From NCBI GenBank assembly GCA_963575645.1, contig OY754466.1, positions 16,904,001 through 16,968,000 on the forward strand: 64,000 bases of DNA, given 5' to 3'. The stretch comes from Xanthostigma xanthostigma (lineage: Eukaryota > Arthropoda > Insecta > Raphidioptera > Raphidiidae). Each line of letters opens with the position of its first letter. The stretch's first letter is position 1. The translations under genes were made by a program, and so were the position numbers. Shown in pieces: positions 33,308 through 45,240 of this stretch. The notes below the pieces were generated by a model. It was not told where the DNA came from. It saw only the letters and a program-made list of their open reading frames with translations, and did not search any database.

Positions 33308-33735
33308 CTTATGGCCATATTCACCGAACGTAAGTAGCTATTTATTCGGTTCATTCGTTCTTCTGGTAACTATTCCTCTGAATAAATAACGATAAAACAA
33401 ATCACCAACCCATATTTATGTTTATGCAGCTATAAATCTATTCTGTCTTACTTCCAGGGTATAAATATTTATTTGCCTGATAAAATAATAGTGGCCACCA
33501 CATAGATCATAATACTTAATCTATAAACCTGGAGTACTATATCTACAGTTGCTCTCGTGAATTTATTTATGTGTTGTTTATTAAGCTTTTGTAAAGTGTA
33601 TAGTTGTAAAACATTAAAGTTTTGTGTGCAATTGGGTTAGAATAAAATATTAACGTTTACACTAACGCCATCGGTCGGATTTTTGGGTGAACGTTAAAAT
33701 ATTCAACAAAAAGAGTAAGGAGTAAAGTGCAGTGT
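33308..33735 (+). repeat. LTR-like dispersed repeat, copy 2
   Basis: Direct-orientation match to 305-772. It shares atggccatattcaccgaacg, ggccaccacatagatcataa, tttgtgtgcaattgggtt and the ending atcggtcggatttttgggtg. Copies 33 kb apart are too far for one retroelement, so if these are LTRs they are separate solo copies. Confidence 0.5.
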
Positions 33736-33837
33736 GTATTCGTTCCATAGATATATATTTAATAGATTGCGGATACACTATCGCCTCCTGTACCTTTTAG
33801 AAGCCATTTTGTACGTGGAAAACGCCGTAAAAAGCGC

Positions 33838-34221
33838 GCGAGATTAAAATATTAATTATTTTATAATATGATATTATTGAGAAAAACAACAAAACTCACA
33901 GTAAACAGTGATATTTCGCTCCAAAACCTATTTTTATACTGAAACGTTTCAAAAATTACAAAATTGAGCATAAATATAATGTAAAAGCTTAGAACATTTT
34001 ACATTGTGAATTTGGCATCAAGGTTGACAAGCATTGATGCCAATCTGACAATGTAAAATGTTCTAAGCTTTTATAGGTATTATATTTATGCTCAGTTTTG
34101 TAATTTTTGAAACGTTTCAATATAAAAATAGGTTTTGGAGCGAAATATCACTGTTTACTGCGAGTTTTGTTGTTTTCTCAATAAAATCATATTATAAAAA
34201 AATAATATTTTTGAATCTCGC
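33838..34221. mobile_element. Foldback MITE, about 384 bp
   Basis: The left arm from gcgagattaaaatattaatt and the right arm ending aatatttttgaatctcgc pair along their whole length, including gcttagaacattttacattg versus caatgtaaaatgttctaagc. The loop is about 25 bases, with aattggcatcaagg-like and ttgatgccaat complements. No TSD was assigned. Confidence 0.78.
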
Positions 34222-34224
34222 CAG

Positions 34225-35395
34225 GTCCACCCTCTTGCTACGCCAATGTTCGTGGTTTTTGGGACGTCTCTAGAAGTAATGTAGAGCGAAGACAAATGAA
34301 ATCAGAAGATTATTATTTCCTAAATTTATTTTTAAGATGAAACGCCCTCAAGCTTAATTATAGAGATGCGCTCATGACAGTATAATCCGTACAGAAAAAA
34401 AGTTGCGCAAGCGTTGAATCGTATGATGAAACCGTATTTGTTAACGGAACTTCAGTTTTAAGGAAAACATTTTTATTATCTACATAAAAATATTTAAACT
34501 ATGGTCAACACCTGCGACGTGTTTGACGTGGTTTTTTAGTTTTAAATAAGTAAACCAGATTTTGTACAACAAAATTGTTGCGAAAGCAATATTGTTGGTT
34601 TCCAACGAAGAGATTTAAACCTAGATTTATCAAGCGATAACAGATTTACGATTGTCTGCACCAAGAACGCTGTAACCAGGAGACCTAGCTTCTTATGCTT
34701 GCCATGTTGGTTTACCGCTACACTCGAGCTGGATCTTCTGATTAAAACCTTCTTGGTCTGCACTTTGAAAACTGCTGACAACGCTGGCGACGCCGCGGAA
34801 AAAGATTAATGTTGCATTATAAATCATTGTAACTCGTGTTTTTCCTCAAAAATTTCCAACTTTATTTACGTCTCTCTATTTACGTAAAAAAAACACCAAA
34901 TAGTATATCGCAGGTATGCAAACAAAACTATCACGCATGCGTACAAGTCGTATACACACTGAGCAGTTATAATATGTACATTGTACATAAATTTTAAATC
35001 AAGGAATTCTCTTCATAACAACGTTTTGAATATACAACTTGATCAAATAAAATAAAACCATTCGGTTTAAATATTTCACCACGTATGTACCAACGTGGCT
35101 CTAGTGGCGACGTGTATTGTATCGGAGAAATGCATTTCTATTTTGTAGAAATAATAGAAATTTGAAGTTAAACTTTATTATAGGCGCGGTTTGTGGATTT
35201 CGCGAGGATATAACTCGGTCATTTCCCCGTCACGAAATCCTATTCCGTTGCTTTTTTCATTAATTATACAGAAGTTAGTTGAATGAATACAAATAAATCA
35301 TATCGTAACTTAGTCCTGATGTAATCGTACAATTTTAGAAGTTCCTAGAGCGAATTTTCAGTTTTTATCATTTTTTGTCTGTTTATTTATTTATT
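34225..35395. other. Unassigned sequence with one minus-strand frame
   Basis: A 79-residue minus-strand frame (34781 down to 34542) starts MSAVFKVQTKKVLIRRSSSS and has a hydrophobic stretch LGLLVTAFLVQTIVNLLSL. No family is recognised and no promoter context was seen, so it is noted only as a candidate exon. The remainder is AT-rich filler. Confidence 0.25.
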
Positions 35396-35723
35396 AGGTA
35401 AATACTTTTTACTAAAATGTAATTTTGTTTGGTAGCTTTTATTTTATTTCATAATATTAAAAAAAAAAGTATATTCATTTGTGCTTTTTGAAATAAGGGG
35501 GTACTAATATGATATGATAAGTTAATGATTAGTTAAAATATCAGAGGCTGAATGATTAATATGTGATTGATTTAAAAAATAAAAAATTAAGATTATGATA
35601 ATGTTTATTTTATTTTTCCCACGAAAACATGAAATTTCGGTTTCTGTTTCGTTCGAAACTGAGACTAAAGCCAAAATTCGGTTTTGGTTTCGGCCGTAAA
35701 AACTGGTTTCGGTCGTACACTAT
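35385..35723 (-). mobile_element. hAT-like element fragment, copy 1
   Basis: Read on the minus strand from 35723: TAGTGTACGACCGAAACCAG, then ACGGCCGAAACC and GTCTCAGTTTCG motifs, cctctgatattttaactaat and ccttatttcaaaaagcaca. It matches 61178-61670, which carries an extra palindrome in the middle. The TAGTGT start and reiterated CCGAAA units suggest hAT ends, but the other terminus and a TSD are not found. Confidence 0.55.
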
Positions 35724-35729
35724 AGGTAC

Positions 35730-36540
35730 TATAGGTACTACTATTAAAAAAAAAAGAATCGGAAGCATGAAGAATAAAGTGATACAATGCGTTAAGGTCT
35801 TTTGTGTGTAGAAGTAAAAATTCTTGAAGAGCGTTTTGTAAATTTCGCAAGGGGGCAACTCCGTGAAGTGTCGTCACATAATATATTACGCGTAACATAG
35901 TGCTTTTTCGTGCTTTTTTACACATGTATAATATTAATAACAAAGTCAGAATTTTCCGCTTTTCAACACCATGAGCGCTCGCTGTGTCCTATCATTCAAA
36001 AGCATGTGCGTAGCGAATGCGTGGGTGTGAACAAATTAATAATGTGGGAAAGAAGAAGATTCACTCCCCACTCGTGTGGGACCGACTTAAAAGAACGATA
36101 TCAATTTTATTCGAATTTACAGACAGAGAAGTTTGAATGGATAGCGATTGAAATTCATTGACTATGACTAAATTATTTATTGAAAAATAAATTAGTATTG
36201 TAATGTTTAAATGAAAAATAAATTGATATTGCTCCGGCCACCCGTAACCAAAAGACTGCATTGTGACAATAATATAGAATGTTTATCGACAATAAAATGC
36301 ATTCATTGTTGTTTCAGTTAGCTGAGACCAAACGGTCGAATATTGATAGACTCTTTCAATAATCAACTTGGTCAAACACTTGATCTCAGTTTTCAAACTT
36401 CAATTAACTATTAACCTACATTTTTTATGCACATAAGTCACCACCGTGTTTAAAATGGTTTTATTGTTAATCGGTAAGGTGTCACCTGACTCAAAAGGAT
36501 ATTTGTGACCGTTTTTTAGAATCGTAAAAAATATTTTTTA
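35730..36540. other. Nothing recognised
   Basis: Short frames on both strands without domains and no TIR pairs. Confidence 0.4.
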
Positions 36541-36544
36541 AAAG

Positions 36545-37006
36545 TACACCTATCCCCCGATTTACACGGTAGATACGTTCCTGAGAAAAACGTGTAAATC
36601 GAAAATTAAAAATTTTCAAGTCAAAACCGTGTAAATCAAAAAGCTTGCAGAAAATGCATAATTTTGCTATTTAACAGTTGTGATTCTTTTCAATATTTTT
36701 AGGTGTACACAGAAATAAAAATAAAATGCATTGACAGGTTCTGAAACTGTGAAACTTTCACTCAAATACAATTTTCCGTAGATAAAACTTTAATTTTATG
36801 CGAAGAAATACAATGACATAGTGTGCGTGTGCAGCAAGTCAGCACATAAGCTCGGGATTCCCCGTGAGATGTGTACACAGCGCACGTGTTCAATCACAGT
36901 AGCATTTAGTGAGTGCGATAAAAACAAAAAAAAAAACTTATTTGAAAAACCGTGTAAAAGCGAAAACGTGTAAAACAAGTACCGTGTAAATCGGGGGATG
37001 GGTGTA
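36545..37006. mobile_element. TIR element with CCCCGATTTACACGG ends, 462 bp
   Basis: tacacctatcccccgattta at the left is the reverse complement, with one change, of the right end taaatcgggggatgggtgta. The TIR continues with cacggta / taccgtg. Further gtgtaaa/tttacac units lie inside both ends. The flanking 8-mers TTTAAAAG and TTTAAATA agree at 6 of 8 positions, suggesting hAT. Confidence 0.75.
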
Positions 37007-37009
37007 TTT

Positions 37010-37353
37010 AAATACCTACCTACAAATACATAATATACCTACTCTTGCTTCATTGAGTATTTAAATAATAAATACAAATATTTTTGCCGCATAGAGTATT
37101 TGATGTTCAATATTGACACAATGACAATGAAAAAGTAAAGTTTAAATACTTTATTATGATTTTTATTATTTTATGCTCTAAGTTATTTGTTTCTTTTGTT
37201 TCAGGTGAGTTTTCGTAAAATTCTATGAATTTCATTTACTCCCAAACTTGTAAGTATCTTCAAAAATTTTTACTCGCGAACTACTATTGCATTTTAAGTT
37301 ATCAAGGATACATTTGCTTTTTTATGAAATATCAATGATAAATTATAAAAATG
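37010..37353. other. Nothing recognised
   Basis: AT-rich with no feature found. Confidence 0.4.
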
Positions 37354-37692
37354 CTAGCGGTCCGTCCCGTCTTCACCCGGGTGTGACATATATGTATAAT
37401 TCTGCAAAATGTATTTCGTTTGCGGCCTGAACTAATAGCGTTGAGCAAATTCTACCAGATTTGCTTCTGAACTAATAGCTTTGAGTAAATGATGTCATTA
37501 CATGTTGCTAAAACAGTTTTTTTTTTTAGAAAACACCCTAATTTTGTACAAAATATTTGGATAAAAACTATCCTATAGCGTAAGCTGGACCAAGCAAGAC
37601 ACATTTACAAAATTTCATTAAAATCTGTTTAGTGGTTTCGGAGATTATTGCGGCCAAAATTGTGACACGGGAATTTTATATACATATAAAGA
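37354..37692 (-). mobile_element. Non-autonomous Helitron, 339 bp
   Basis: Minus strand: TCTTTATATGTATATAAAAT start, gaagacgggacggacc then GCTAG end. The interior on the minus strand, tccgaaaccactaaacagat, is the widely shared phrase of insect Helitrons. Confidence 0.82.
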
Positions 37693-38698
37693 TATCTAGT
37701 TTTTAAATAAAAAGTAAAAATAAAATTGATGTATAGGACTCCATCTGCCCTCGTCACGTATCATTACGCAAAGTGATTACGCCCCCTTTCCCCCTTTTTG
37801 CGTAGGTTTTTGTAGTATCCAGTCAATGTTTTCACCAATTCTCAGATTCTAAACTTGAAATTGTTTTGTAATAGAAGAATGTATAAATTCATAGACATAA
37901 AATAACGACATTACAAATGCATAAATGTTCTCTGCTCGCGCCTAAAAACCCATTAAGTTAATTTCAAGAGGAAGTGCATTTCTCAGTTAAGTAGGTTAAG
38001 TTGCGAATTATGTTAAAGATAATTAAAAGAATCGTTTTTTTAATCTCAAAAAAAGAAGGACATCCTACAATATAATATTTGCGATAGCAAATTATTGTAT
38101 AGGTACCTATATATATTATATATGTATTTTTATGTTTGTATCATTCATTAAACGTTTTCACTAATTACATGTAAAAATACTAAATACAGTGGCTTTTTAA
38201 TTAATAAGAGATAAAGTGACTCGCCGACAAAATGTTTATTATATTTAGTAAATAATAGGGTTGTACGAAGTGCAGATCTTTTTACTCGCTAATGACCTAA
38301 GTTGCCGAGCGTCTATATAATCTGCGATCTCTTATTCTCTTTTCCTGGTCAAGTGTTACGCTGCAGAGTAAACTCGTGATGAGAAAAGTTTTCAACATTT
38401 TTTAATTGCCGCTCAGCGGAAAAATGACGTTTTCGAGACGACAAATTTTACAATTATTGTCGTTATTTGTTGATCTTTCTTTAAAATATTCTGTAAAAAA
38501 CAACACTTGACTTTTATCGAAATAACGGGTTATGTCACATTACATAAAATTTCAATTTGCGAGAATATAAAAAACAGGCTTAGAATAACATTTTAATCAA
38601 AAATTTAAAAAAAGTTATCTACCCTATATCAAGAGGGTATAATTAATCAGTAACAATTTATTCATCGCATAAATAATTTATCTTTTTTCTCTTCGTAA
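37693..38698. other. Nothing recognised
   Basis: AT-rich with a TA-rich stretch near 38111-38130. No gene or element boundary. Confidence 0.4.
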
Positions 38699-39192
38699 TC
38701 TAAATATATAAAAGGAAACCGTGACCGATTGACTGACTGACTGATCTATCAACGCACAGCTCAAACCACTGGACGGATTGGGCTGAAATTTGGCACACAG
38801 ATAGTTATTATGACGTATGCCTCCGCTAAGAACGGATTTTTGAAAATTCAACCCCGAAAAGGGTGTAGCGGGGGTTCCAAATTTGCACGGAGAAATCATA
38901 GAAGATAGATGTATCAATTCGAAAATGAGCAGGATTACTCCTGTCAGCAAATAAACACGTGTTTCATACTTTTTCAAAAACAACCCCTTCCGAGGGTAAA
39001 AAGAGGCAAATAGTCTAAAAATCAACATAGGTGTCCTTTTCAAGGTTTGACAGGACGTTGATCATGTGAATGTCTACAATTTGGAAATTTATTATAGAAG
39101 GGTCTACGTCGAGAAAGGAGTAACTATGCCAAATAATGGGAATGCATCCGTGTTTTGTTTCAATCGCGTGCGAAGTCACGGGTAACGGCTAG
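38699..39192 (+). mobile_element. Non-autonomous Helitron, 494 bp
   Basis: Starts TCTAAATATATAAAAGGAAA after A and ends gcgaagtcacgggtaacgg CTAG before T. The characteristic body includes accgattgactgactgactg, aaccactggacggattgggc and tgaaatttggcacacag. A 121-residue minus-strand frame (39043 down to 38678) is a by-product, not a gene. Confidence 0.9.
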
Positions 39193-39206
39193 TGTTGTAT
39201 ATAATA

Positions 39207-39560
39207 CTAGTGACCCGTCCCGGTTCCTCCGGGTGCAAAACTGTAAATGAGATTGCACTAATTTCAAACAGAACCGCCAGTTAACGCCACACGACGAGTT
39301 GCACATAGAACGCTAAAAATCTACAACCGACGCCGATAATCTCAACTATTCAACTATTAAGCGTCTATAATAATCTAATCCATCTATAAGTAGCAATTAT
39401 TTTACAGTACTTACGTAGTATTCAGAGAGTTCATTACAGAAGCACTGCTCTTTGACTTTGGGAGATCCGACTGTACTCGTACACCCCTAGTATATAACGG
39501 ACTTATGAATGACACACTTGTTGATTAGTTAATCCTGTTATCTAGTAATTAAAAACAATT
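39207..39560 (-). mobile_element. Helitron 3'-end fragment
   Basis: The minus-strand end reads cccggaggaaccgggacggg tca CTAG, inserted before T. The 5' limit is not found, so the extent is a guess. Confidence 0.5.
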
Positions 39561-39751
39561 TAACCATTAATGGTTCTTATCAATTATACATATTTATGTG
39601 AGAAAAAAGAACAATAAAACGTACAGATAGACGCCCGTTTGGTTGTAAAATACAGTTGTGAATCATAAACACTCCGAATATTAATTTTTAATACTGGAAC
39701 ATCCATACGGCGTGGCTCTGTATTTTATTTTTATTGTGTTTACTAGCTACT

Positions 39752-39827
39752 CCCCGAGGCTCGGCACGCGATTTTGATGAAACACGGTAACGACAAATGT
39801 AATGGAGCTTTCGGGTATTATAATATA
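39752..39827 (-). mobile_element. Helitron end fragment
   Basis: Contains actagctactccccgaggct followed by the phrase gattttgatgaaac, reading as the 3' terminus of a truncated Helitron directly beside the next one. Confidence 0.4.
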
Positions 39828-40534
39828 CTAGCGGTCCTGCCCGGTTTCACCCGGGTGCAAAAGAACGAATGGGGAAGGAAGGGACATGAGTACGCACATT
39901 CATCTTAGTTTACCGAGATGAATGTTGTGTCCAAACTTGATAATGATCGAAGTTACCGTTCAAAAGTTTATTTAAGTAGGTACCTAATAAAAATCTTATA
40001 ATAAATATTTAATTGAAAACACTGTAGGAAAATTATTTATAGGTACCTATAGTTGTAACAGTTTTCAAATGAACTATTAATTTGATTTATTTAATTTTAA
40101 TTAGTCGTAATAAAATTTAAAAAAATTGAAATGTAAGCCTTAGAAGAAAGCAATGTAGAAAATAAAAAAAAAAATAAAAATATATTCGCCGACGTAGGGC
40201 TTGAACCCAAAGACCCTGGCATTAAGAGTCTTACACTCTACCGACTGAGCTATCCGGGCTTGTAAGCGTAACGCGCTAATATTGCAATATTTAGTTAAGG
40301 CATTTCACCTGATAATATTTGTCGGACGAACTAATTTTGAGATACATCTTGCAACATTTTTCATTGATGTTCCGCTCCAATTGGTCGTAGCGTGATATTA
40401 TATAGCCTATAGCCTTCCTTGATAAAATAATGTGCTAGCCAACAAAAAAAAATTTTCAATTCGAACCAGTAGTTCCTGAGATTAGCGCGTTCAACCAAAC
40501 AAACAAACTCTTCAGCTTTTTATATTAGTATAGA
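39828..40534 (-). mobile_element. Non-autonomous Helitron, interrupted by a tRNA-like insert
   Basis: The same family as 19432-19754 and 31250-31572. The minus-strand end gggtgaaaccgggcaggacc GCTAG and start TCTATACTAATATAAAAAGC are both intact. Compared with the other copies, about 340-350 bases (roughly 39976-40318) are inserted after aaaagttt and before gtcggacg. The insert carries the tRNA-Lys-like sequence. Confidence 0.85.
40187..40259 (-). tRNA. Degenerate tRNA-Lys(CTT)-like sequence
   Basis: The minus strand begins GCCCGGATAGCTCAGTCGGT AGAG, with the A box (tagctcagtcgg), an anticodon loop CTCTTAA with CTT, and a B box gggttcaagcc. This is the pattern of tRNA-Lys(CTT). However, the anticodon stem (TAAGA against TGCCA) and the acceptor and T stems have several mismatches, so folding would be poor. 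It is most likely a tRNA pseudogene or SINE head. A T-rich stretch follows on the minus strand (from 40180 downwards) that would stop polymerase III. Confidence 0.6.
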
Positions 40535-41000
40535 TATAGAGGAACAAATAAAAAATATCTAAGCAAACAAAAAGTATGATCTTTTTTTTTATCAGCTAGT
40601 TCACCTGTTTAAATTTTAAAGTTTTCTTTAACACATTTTTGTTAAACGTTTAATAACGTAACGGTTTTTACAGAATTCGATGTCCGGTGGTCAGTAACAA
40701 TAAGACGTAATGACAATATATTATTGTTGTGGATGTAGGTATTTGGGTTGCTGCCTGACCATCGTCACGCTTACAAACAATTAACAGCATTGACAATAAA
40801 AATGCCACGCTAATTGTGGTTAATCAAACCATTTTGTCTGTTCGCATAGATTTAGTACGTTTAACTTGAACAATGGATTGATTTTTGCGCATGTCAATTA
40901 CGAATTTATTGTTTTGTTCACTGATGTATAATAAAATGGATAATCTCTGTCAAGGTCTACAAACTTGTGTTTTTCGTTGATAAATAATGAATATGAAATG
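40535..41000. other. Nothing recognised
   Basis: AT-rich with no feature found. Confidence 0.4.
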
Positions 41001-41156
41001 CGCAAAACTAGTATTGACCAACGAATATTGCCCAAACCCGAAATCTTACATTTAAACGGGTATTGAGTATTATAAAATGAGCAAAACTAGTTTTGCGCAT
41101 TTTCAATTGGACAAAACTAGTTCTGTCCATTTCTGAACGGACAATACTAGTATGGC
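41001..41156. repeat. Cluster of ACTAGT palindromes
   Basis: Successive self-complementary units: gcaaaactagttttgc at 41081-41096 (perfect, 16 bases), ggacaaaactagttctgtcc at 41109-41128 (near perfect), plus gcgcaaaactagtattgacc and acggacaatactagtat. The left two-thirds matches the body of element D at 21515-21660, so it is a diverged or truncated member of that family without its GTTACGG end. Confidence 0.65.
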
Positions 41157-41159
41157 ATC

Positions 41160-41440
41160 GGAATCTTCTTTGCGTTTTTTAATTAACTTTTCCACGTCAA
41201 TGATACTTATATTATATCATTAAGCGATTTATTCTTCTGTATTGTTTAGCAGACAGAGGTTTTAATTCAGCTTTCAATAAATTTTGACTTTTGGTAATAA
41301 CTTTTTTATTTTTTCGGTACAAACGCTGAAATTTTGCAGGCGTCAGGTACAAACATAGAACAAACGATTGGCGTTGAAAAAGTTAAAAAAATGTTAGGTG
41401 GTCCATATAACTTGACGCGCATAAGAATGCTAGCATGTAA
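41160..41440. other. Nothing recognised
   Basis: Short AT-rich stretch. The open frame starting at 41334 runs into the next foldback. Confidence 0.4.
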
Positions 41441-41444
41441 TATA

Positions 41445-41830
41445 ATTAATAAAAACTTTTTAACAAAAAAATTAAACCGCCGAAAAACTGAAAAGCAAAA
41501 AATAATAAATCTTTTTATTTAACTAAGTTCTATTTAAGTAGTTGAACGTATGTGACAATCTAGTATATCTAAGTAATTTTGAGTCGGCGTCAACAATCCT
41601 TCGCCGGAAATCTTTGAGAGTTCACGAGAGTTCTCTAATTTGATTTGGTTATTTCTTTTAGTGATCTTTGTTCATTGGTTGTTTGACGCCGACTCAAAAT
41701 TACTTAGATATACTAGATTGTCACATACGTTCAACTACTTAAATAGAACTTAGTTAAATAAAAAGATTTATTATTTTTTGCTTTTCAGTTTTTCGGCGGT
41801 TTAATTTTTTTGTTAAAAAGTTTTTATTTT
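41445..41830. mobile_element. Foldback MITE, about 385 bp
   Basis: Arms 41451-41600 and 41681-41827 are nearly perfect reverse complements, including tttttaacaaaaaaattaaa, gaaaagcaaaaaataataaa and ttttgagtcggcgtcaa / ttgacgccgactcaaaa. The loop is about 80 bases. No TSD was assigned. Confidence 0.8.
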
Positions 41831-41976
41831 ATAATTTTTTGTGGCTATATAATTAGTGTATTTGCCATAAGGCACTTACACTATTGGCGTCGGTCGGATG
41901 GCGGGACCTAGAGGTCGGACCAAAATTTCTCGACGTTTCATAGCCTCCTGATCAGTTTGGCACCATTTTTGAAAAT

Positions 41977-41991
41977 GTTTATATATATATG

Positions 41992-42026
<35 letters not shown>

Positions 42027-42027
42027 G
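41977..42027. repeat. (TA)n microsatellite
   Basis: An almost uninterrupted TA run with two G and one T interruptions. Confidence 0.92.
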
Positions 42028-42800
42028 TGTGCGGGCAATAACTTTCGAAGGAATTAATTGATTTTAACGAAATTTGGTCCACATGTTGAAATCCTTCACC
42101 GCACGAAGCCTATTTAAAATGGGCTCAATCGGACCATTTTAAGGGTGGGTTTTAGGGGTTGAAAAATGTTTTTGGGCCCAAAAATACCGAAAAAATTGTC
42201 AGAATCGTTTCAAAATTAAAATTTAACCCTTTAATAGTTATTAAAATGTACTGCTAAAATTTTAATAAAATCGGCCCGACAGAACCGGACTTATAAATTT
42301 TATGAAAACGCTAGTTTTTGAGTATGTATTTGCATACTGTAGGGTGTATTTAATTGGATTAACGTTGGATTGATAATAGTATTGAAGTTTAGGAAAAAAA
42401 AATATTTTAAGGGTTGTATTAAGGGGTTCATTTTATTCTTTTGCACAAAATAAGGCAACAATACCTGTATTAGCAATTTTAAGGTTGGATTTTAGTAGTT
42501 GAAAAATGTTTTTGGGCCCAAAAACACTAACAAAAGCGTAATTCTTTGAAAATCGGTATTTAGTCTTTTAGTAAAGATAAAAATGTGCTCCTAAAATATG
42601 AAAATCAAGAAAACAAGTCTTGAAAATTCAAAATTAAGGAACTTCAAAAATAATTAGATTATCTCAAAAATTTAGTTAAAATCTTAAAATGTAAACAGAA
42701 TCGAAATTATCTTTTTTTTTTTAAATTAGGTCAAAATACTGAAGGTAATAGTTCATTTTGGTAAAATTGGACAAAATAGTATTTCACTGAGAAGAAATTT
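42028..42800. repeat. Degenerate direct repeat
   Basis: ttttaagggtgggttttagg, ttgaaaaatgtttttgggcc and caaaaa at about 42139-42186 recur at about 42477-42525, roughly 338 bases apart. No coding frame. Probably an old tandem or an unidentified element. Confidence 0.5.
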
Positions 42801-42839
42801 TTTTGTTGATCAATAAACTAGTTAAATTATACCGCTATA

Positions 42840-43010
42840 TTAATGATACGAGGCCCCCGGGCTACAGGGGCCCCGACGTGTGTAAGCAAAAATTCGTGAA
42901 ATATTCACAATATATCACTCAAACTCTTAGGCTGCCGCAGTCGGGTAGAAGGATTCCCCGACAAATTTCAATACAGGGCTCGCCTAGGGCAAGCTACGCC
43001 ACTGATTCTC
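42840..43010 (-). mobile_element. hAT-like terminus, remnant
   Basis: Read on the minus strand from about 43004: CAGTGGCGTAGCTTGCCCTA GGCGAGCCCTG, the usual start of an insect hAT element. cccccgggctacaggggccc at 42853-42872 is also typical of hAT ends. The opposite terminus and TSD are not found. Confidence 0.5.
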
Positions 43011-43088
43011 TACACGTTTTGTATACATTTTTGTCCTATACGATTTATAGTATTTATGATCTGTTTGCCGATGTGTCTGCTTGCATAT

Positions 43089-43225
43089 GTTACGGTTAAT
43101 ACAAGAAAGTAGTTTATTCGCGAATTAACAGGCTAATACCCGAATTACCCACGTCAAGGATTGGTTAATTCGGGTAATTAGCCGATTAATTCGCGAATTA
43201 ACTACTTTCTTGTATTAACCGTAAC
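43089..43225. mobile_element. GTTACGG palindromic element C, 137 bp
   Basis: Shares the termini GTTACGGTTAAT / ATTAACCGTAAC with A and B but has an unrelated interior. The TIR extends about 65 bases, so the whole element is nearly one hairpin. The interior units are self-complementary: ttaattcgcgaattaa (perfect 16-mer), cccgaattac / gtaattcggg. It is preceded by CATAT and followed by ACATAT. Confidence 0.78.
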
Positions 43226-43910
43226 ACATATACTTATTTGCGTAGTATAACTCGAGAATTACTTATCAATTTCGATGTATTAATCGTTAGCTTATTTATT
43301 TTTATTTTTTTTAATTTAACATGCTTGAAGATTATTATGTTGTCATTCATAAAACTATGACTCATAGAAAAAAATATATACAAAAGTAATATTATTATTA
43401 ATCTAACATCTGCAAAAAAATTAAATACACCCTTCATTTAAGTTAATCCGTATTCGTGAACAAGCGTTTTCATAAAATTTGTAAAGAAGGTCCTGTCGGA
43501 CCGACTTTATTTAAATGTTAGTGGCACATAAGTATTAATTATCTTAATTGAAGGGTTAAATTTCAAATTTAAAATTTTTTCGGTACTTTCATGAGCTCCG
43601 AATTTTTTCAACCCTTAATTACCACCCTTAAAATCGATACGATCGACATCAATTATTATCGATTATTAAAAAATAGTAAGGTATATTTTACACTAAGTAT
43701 AGAATATAGATAGAAGATACCTACTTCATTTCATTGGTAACACGGCAAAATAGAGATAACAAAATTTGAAGTCATTTAGAAAAAAAATCTGTTTGTATGG
43801 AGCTACGACAACAGTTTACCAACACTTTTAAAAAATATAAATATTTTAAACAATTTTAAAAATAAAAAAATTAATACAGCTATTGACAGAAAAATGCGTT
43901 TATAGTGTTT
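43226..43910. other. Nothing recognised
   Basis: AT-rich with no TIR, tRNA boxes or coding frame. Confidence 0.4.
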
Positions 43911-44699
43911 AGTGCAGGGCATAGTGGCGCATTCGTAAGAAAAATTCTCTCGAGTCCTAATTTTTTTTATCATGTCAGGAAAGTTCCTGATTATAAAAGT
44001 TTACGATGCCAATCGATATCTATTGTCGTCCTTGTTTAAACAAGGAAAAACTAAACAAACTGCAAAAAAACGTTTTTTTTTGCATTAACTTAATTTTTTT
44101 CATAATCTTTAAGTTATTTTGATTAAAAAGGGATCTTACACCCATCACCGTATCTTTACGCATTTAATTGTTATACCTAAATTTTTAAAGTTGAAAATAC
44201 CTGAAAATCGAGGTTTTTTCCAATTAAATATCTCACACCTTAGAAATAGTTACAGTGTAATTTTTAATTTTTTATCGAATGTTTAAACAATAATGTTAAC
44301 AACAATATAGTGACATAGTCTATTCAAATTTTGAATAATTCCTTCGTTAGTAAAACGGATAAAAAATTTATGAAGCGCGGTATCTGTCTCTCTCTTATTT
44401 GTATCATAGTACGCTAAGATGTGAGTGAGAAGGTCATACTTCTCCCTTGCAAAGCGTATGCGCGTGGAGAGCATATTGTCATAAAGCATAAAAACAATAC
44501 TAACGAAGAAATTATCCAAAATTTGAATAGGCTATATTGTTAATAATTGTTTAAACATTCGATAAAATATTAAAAATTATAATATAACTATTTCTAAGAT
44601 ATACTATTTAATTGGGAAAAACCTTGATTTTCAGGTATTTTCAACTTTAAAAAATTTATAACAAAGTAAAGATACGGTGACCCTTTTACCATTTTACCA

Positions 44700-44965
44700 T
44701 TCCAACCCACAAGTGGGGAATGGTACTAGTGTAGGTCAAAAATCACTTTTCAAAAATTTTACATCTTTCCGTTTTGAGGTCCTCTGAATCCAAAAAACAT
44801 ATTTTTGGAAAATCTCTGTGCGTCTGTTAGTCTGTTTGTCTGTGAACACGATACAGGTCAAACGGATGAGCGGATCGAAACCAAATTTTGGGAGGATGTT
44901 TGGTATGCAAATATGAAGAGCCCTATTGTTTTTGGGGAAAATCGGCGCATGCGCAGAAGAGATAT
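44700..44965 (-). repeat. Dispersed repeat copy
   Basis: The reverse complement of 47765-48020 in outline. The shared blocks, read on the plus strand here, are ccacaagtggggaatg, ccaaaaaacatatttttgga, gtctgtgaacacgatacagg, tcaaacggatgagcggatcg and gtatgcaaatatgaagagcc. The 68-residue frame at 44805-45011 is within it and is not a gene. Confidence 0.65.
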
Positions 44966-45240
44966 TTGCTATAACGGTGTTTTTTATATAATAATGGTAT
45001 ACTTTTCATAACGGTTTATTATTTAATTTATTTTTTCAAGAAAGTTTCGTAAAAAAAAATTTTTTCTAAACTTTATAGTTTCGGAAATATTTTGAAAATA
45101 AAAAAATAAGCCGCTCTTTTGTTTTATGAATCTGTCAGAAATAAACAAGTTCGGCATGTTTTGATTAATATTTACATGACGTGGAACATATTATTATGTA
45201 GGTAACCATGGCAACGATTAGCAAATATCATATTGAATAC

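Noticed and set aside
35610..35943. Several overlapping frames of 60-92 codons on both strands
   Set aside because: They fall in the CCGAAA-rich end of a hAT-like repeat, which is free of stops in several frames because of its composition.
38678..39043. A 121-residue minus-strand frame
   Set aside because: It lies inside a well-defined Helitron whose family has no gene there.
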